The position numbers and the translations under genes are program-made. The notes beneath the pieces were generated by a model. It worked only from the letters and a program-made list of their open reading frames with translations. It did not search any database and was not told where the DNA came from. DNA of 64,000 nt from Luteimonas wenzhouensis (GTDB lineage Bacteria > Pseudomonadota > Gammaproteobacteria > Xanthomonadales > Xanthomonadaceae): positions 1-64,000 of the forward strand of contig NZ_VOHE01000005.1 of NCBI RefSeq assembly GCF_007859305.1, given 5' to 3'. Below are positions 62,801 to 64,000 of this stretch, piece by piece. Position 1 is the first letter of the stretch. The number at the start of each line of letters is the position of its first letter.

Positions 62801-64000
62801 ACAGCTATGATGGCCTGGGGCGCATGACCAGTGCGACTGCCGGGGGACAAACACAGACCTTTGTCTATGACAGCTGCAGCAATGGGATAGGCCGCCTTTG
62901 TCGTGTGAATGATCCGACCGGCAGCGTAAGCTACACCTATACGCCACACGGGCAGCTCGCCAGCCAGGCCAGCACCTTGCCGGCGGGTGGTTCGGCCAGC
63001 TATGCGTACACGTACGATAACCTGGGCCGCCTGTCCGGCATTGGCTATCCGGGAGGCGTGGGAGTCGGCTACGGCTACGCCAGCGGCAGGCTCTCTGCAA
63101 TGACGGTAACGATCGGCGGGGTTGCCCGTAACGTGGCCACCGGCATGCAGTACGAGCCATTCGGTTCGGTGAAGAGTTGGACGTGGGGTAATGGCTTGAG
63201 CCACGGGGCGATCTACGATCTGGACGGGCGGCTGACCGAACTCCACACGAAGAACGGCAGCGCCTTCCTGCAGAAGCTCAACTACACCTATACGCCGCAC
63301 GACGAGATTGCCGCAATCAGCAACCACGCTAATCCGGCGTTGAACCAGACCTATAGTTACGATCCACAGTCGCGGTTGGTGTCGGTAATCGCGAGCGGAG
63401 CAAACCAGAGCTTCGCCTGGGATCCTAACGGCAACCGGACCAGTCACACCTGGGACGGTGCGATCGACAGCTACGTCACGCCGTCGGCCAGTAACCGGTT
63501 GAGCGCCATCACCGGTTCACGGGCAACCAGCTACACCTACGACGCAAACGGCAACACCCTGACGGGTGAAGGCTCGAGTTACACCTACAACTCGTTCAAC
63601 CGGATGGCCACCGCGACCAAAGGGGGCGCCACCACGACCTACGCGATCAACGCACTCGGCCAGCGGGTGCACAAACGCACCGGAACCGGGCCCGATCACT
63701 GGTTCACCTACGGCCCAAGTGCCCAGATGCTGGGCGAGTATCGTGGTAGCTGGACGCACTACGTGTGGATGGGCGGGGTCCCCGTGGCGCGCGTGAAGGG
63801 CAACGAGCTTCTGATGATCCATAGCGATCATTTGGGGAGGCCCGAGATCGTGACCAACAGCGCGAAGGCCGTCGTCTGGCGCGCGAGCAACTATGCATTC
63901 GACCGGAAGGTGACTCTGGACGGCGTTGGGGGATTGAACCTCGGCTTTCCTGGACAATACTGGGATCAAGAGACTGGCCTCTGGTATAACCTCAACCGGA
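59821..64000 (+). CDS. Rhs/YD-repeat protein, 3' end beyond the window
   Basis: 1393 codons in the window, one uninterrupted frame still open at 64000. A signal peptide ([19 protein letters not shown]...ADA) suggests Sec secretion, unlike T6SS Rhs proteins, which usually lack one. Residues about 110-170 form a DUF6531-like N-terminal part ([18 protein letters not shown]). Many YD repeats follow (for example [46 protein letters not shown]). The Rhs core ends at the right edge with [18 protein letters not shown] non-YD domain interrupts the repeats at about 701-820. The C-terminal variable (toxin) domain and any immunity gene lie outside the window. Confidence 0.93.
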   Translation, partial: MKIRLLFFVVTWSVAMLLPLPADAGYFVCRAGSYGAGTVDVGDPEPIRAGDTGTSREGGSSRRAPPPLTCEFVRYRDDPGLSDPRIIQNHGVAIGNTNAGSASCDGSGPLGAPKTMGNPVVLATGNKVESELDFATSGQASLRLERTYNHLWKGAGLFGKHWISNFDYKLTFGTTNLDACYPRPGSGTCAIGTSQIIYAWRPDGRTIKFVRNSTDGIFYEDKPAPIATIQRRADGTFMHVAEDSTVEIYTASGHITSVKKYNVGWEYTYSGTWPQRVTHTSGRYVQFTWTNGQLTAVRDPAGNQYGFSYHANQFGTGLHRLAASSQPGSPATTITYHYEDARHPGALTGKSFNGVRYSKFTYSANGLATSSEHMGAEKHTFAYTPGPNGLSHTHVINPLGKATTYTFRHGKLEAVTGNPTTYCPGTMRSLVEYDANGYPAMESDFNGNRTYFRYNAKGQLLERIDGEGTADARTVRYEWWGFGKIMTEEVVGVSKTTYHYDALRRPSRTTVQNLSGNGTVNQVLETWHHVTGYDVVQPNGSRLAGPLRSVSSYGPSTTSAHARTVNYDQLGNLTSIQESSGAVTTYSNHNGLGQPGKITGPNGEVTEYTYDARGRVIRVRTRFNGVAADTHYAYNGLGLPSRVTAPDGQSVAYQYDSAHRVVVQSERVGTRRYAIKSYDYDAASNVTAAYTAENAYVPGTAIRGYIDGVVDDGSGGKSLRGWACSSYMDESVSVHLYAGNRAGSGGTYVGAYTANVASESAVGTACDSRGSAHRFMIPLTNAVQQQHGGKAIYVHGISPVGTGSMNLLLTRSGVFTIPGGSSANSAAVSCFGQACADDVDLGFETMHDVGIMAAPPGTMTHRAFADYDELNRVRARRGNNGQLETYVYDHNSNLTSFSRGSSGGVRTTTFSYDALDRLVRSTAPGNRVTSFVYDKADRIVRVTDPRGRQTNYTYDGFGQLWRLVSPDTGTTNFQYDARGLRTRMTRQNGVATSYSYDGLGRMTSATAGGQTQTFVYDSCSNGIGRLCRVNDPTGSVSYTYTPHGQLASQASTLPAGGSASYAYTYDNLGRLSGIGYPGGVGVGYGYASGRLSAMTVTIGGVARNVATGMQYEPFGSVKSWTWGNGLSHGAIYDLDGRLTELHTKNGSAFLQKLNYTYTPHDEIAAISNHANPALNQTYSYDPQSRLVSVIASGANQSFAWDPNGNRTSHTWDGAIDSYVTPSASNRLSAITGSRATSYTYDANGNTLTGEGSSYTYNSFNRMATATKGGATTTYAINALGQRVHKRTGTGPDHWFTYGPSAQMLGEYRGSWTHYVWMGGVPVARVKGNELLMIHSDHLGRPEIVTNSAKAVVWRASNYAFDRKVTLDGVGGLNLGFPGQYWDQETGLWYNLNR

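Overview
The window is a GC-rich chromosomal segment carrying the replication-origin region of a member of the Xanthomonadaceae (Gammaproteobacteria; Xanthomonas, Lysobacter or Luteimonas relatives). The evidence is the gene order dnaA-dnaN-recF-gyrB, then an M48 peptidase and a TPR gene, then tonB-exbB-exbD-exbD-pdxJ, diverging from rpmH-rnpA-yidC-mnmE. A monomeric isocitrate dehydrogenase, an Lrp/phhA/aromatic aminotransferase group and integron attC sites of the Xanthomonas type agree. Genus cannot be settled from the sequence alone.

Layout. 1-7.1 kb: the tail of an IS3-family element, then twelve integron gene cassettes, all on the minus strand, with eleven attC sites. 7.1-8.3 kb: attI, an outward cassette promoter (Pc) and an intact integron integrase on the plus strand. 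The cassette nearest the integrase is aadA2 (streptomycin/spectinomycin adenylyltransferase) with its own attC. The older cassettes carry membrane and secreted proteins plus HEPN-like, HIRAN-like and PD-(D/E)xK-nuclease-like proteins. 8.2-11.3 kb: Lrp regulator, phenylalanine hydroxylase and aromatic aminotransferase. 11.4-17.7 kb: TonB-dependent receptor, a broken flavoprotein gene, a histidine kinase/response regulator pair and a radical SAM gene. 17.8-25.2 kb: cardiolipin synthase, pdxJ, the ExbB/ExbD/TonB energy system, a TPR protein and an M48 lipoprotein protease.

25.4-36.5 kb is the origin core. gyrB, recF, dnaN and dnaA run leftward; rpmH, rnpA, yidC and mnmE run rightward. The dnaN-dnaA spacer has DnaA-box-like sites beside an AT-rich patch, so it is the best oriC candidate. 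Three parS (ParB) sites lie here: two inside recF, each encoding the same pentapeptide, and one between recF and dnaN.

36.6-58.1 kb is housekeeping: a TonB-domain lipoprotein, NatAB-like and YadGH-like ABC exporters, an alpha/beta hydrolase, ferredoxin reductase, a PanE-like reductase, an OmpA lipoprotein, TatD, HrpB helicase, a response-regulator/kinase hybrid, RluE, a secreted methyltransferase-like protein and isocitrate dehydrogenase.

58.2-64 kb is accessory: a truncated EcoRII-type restriction nuclease with no methylase, an XRE regulator with a nearby inverted-repeat operator candidate, and a very large Rhs/YD-repeat protein that runs off the right edge before its variable C-terminal domain.
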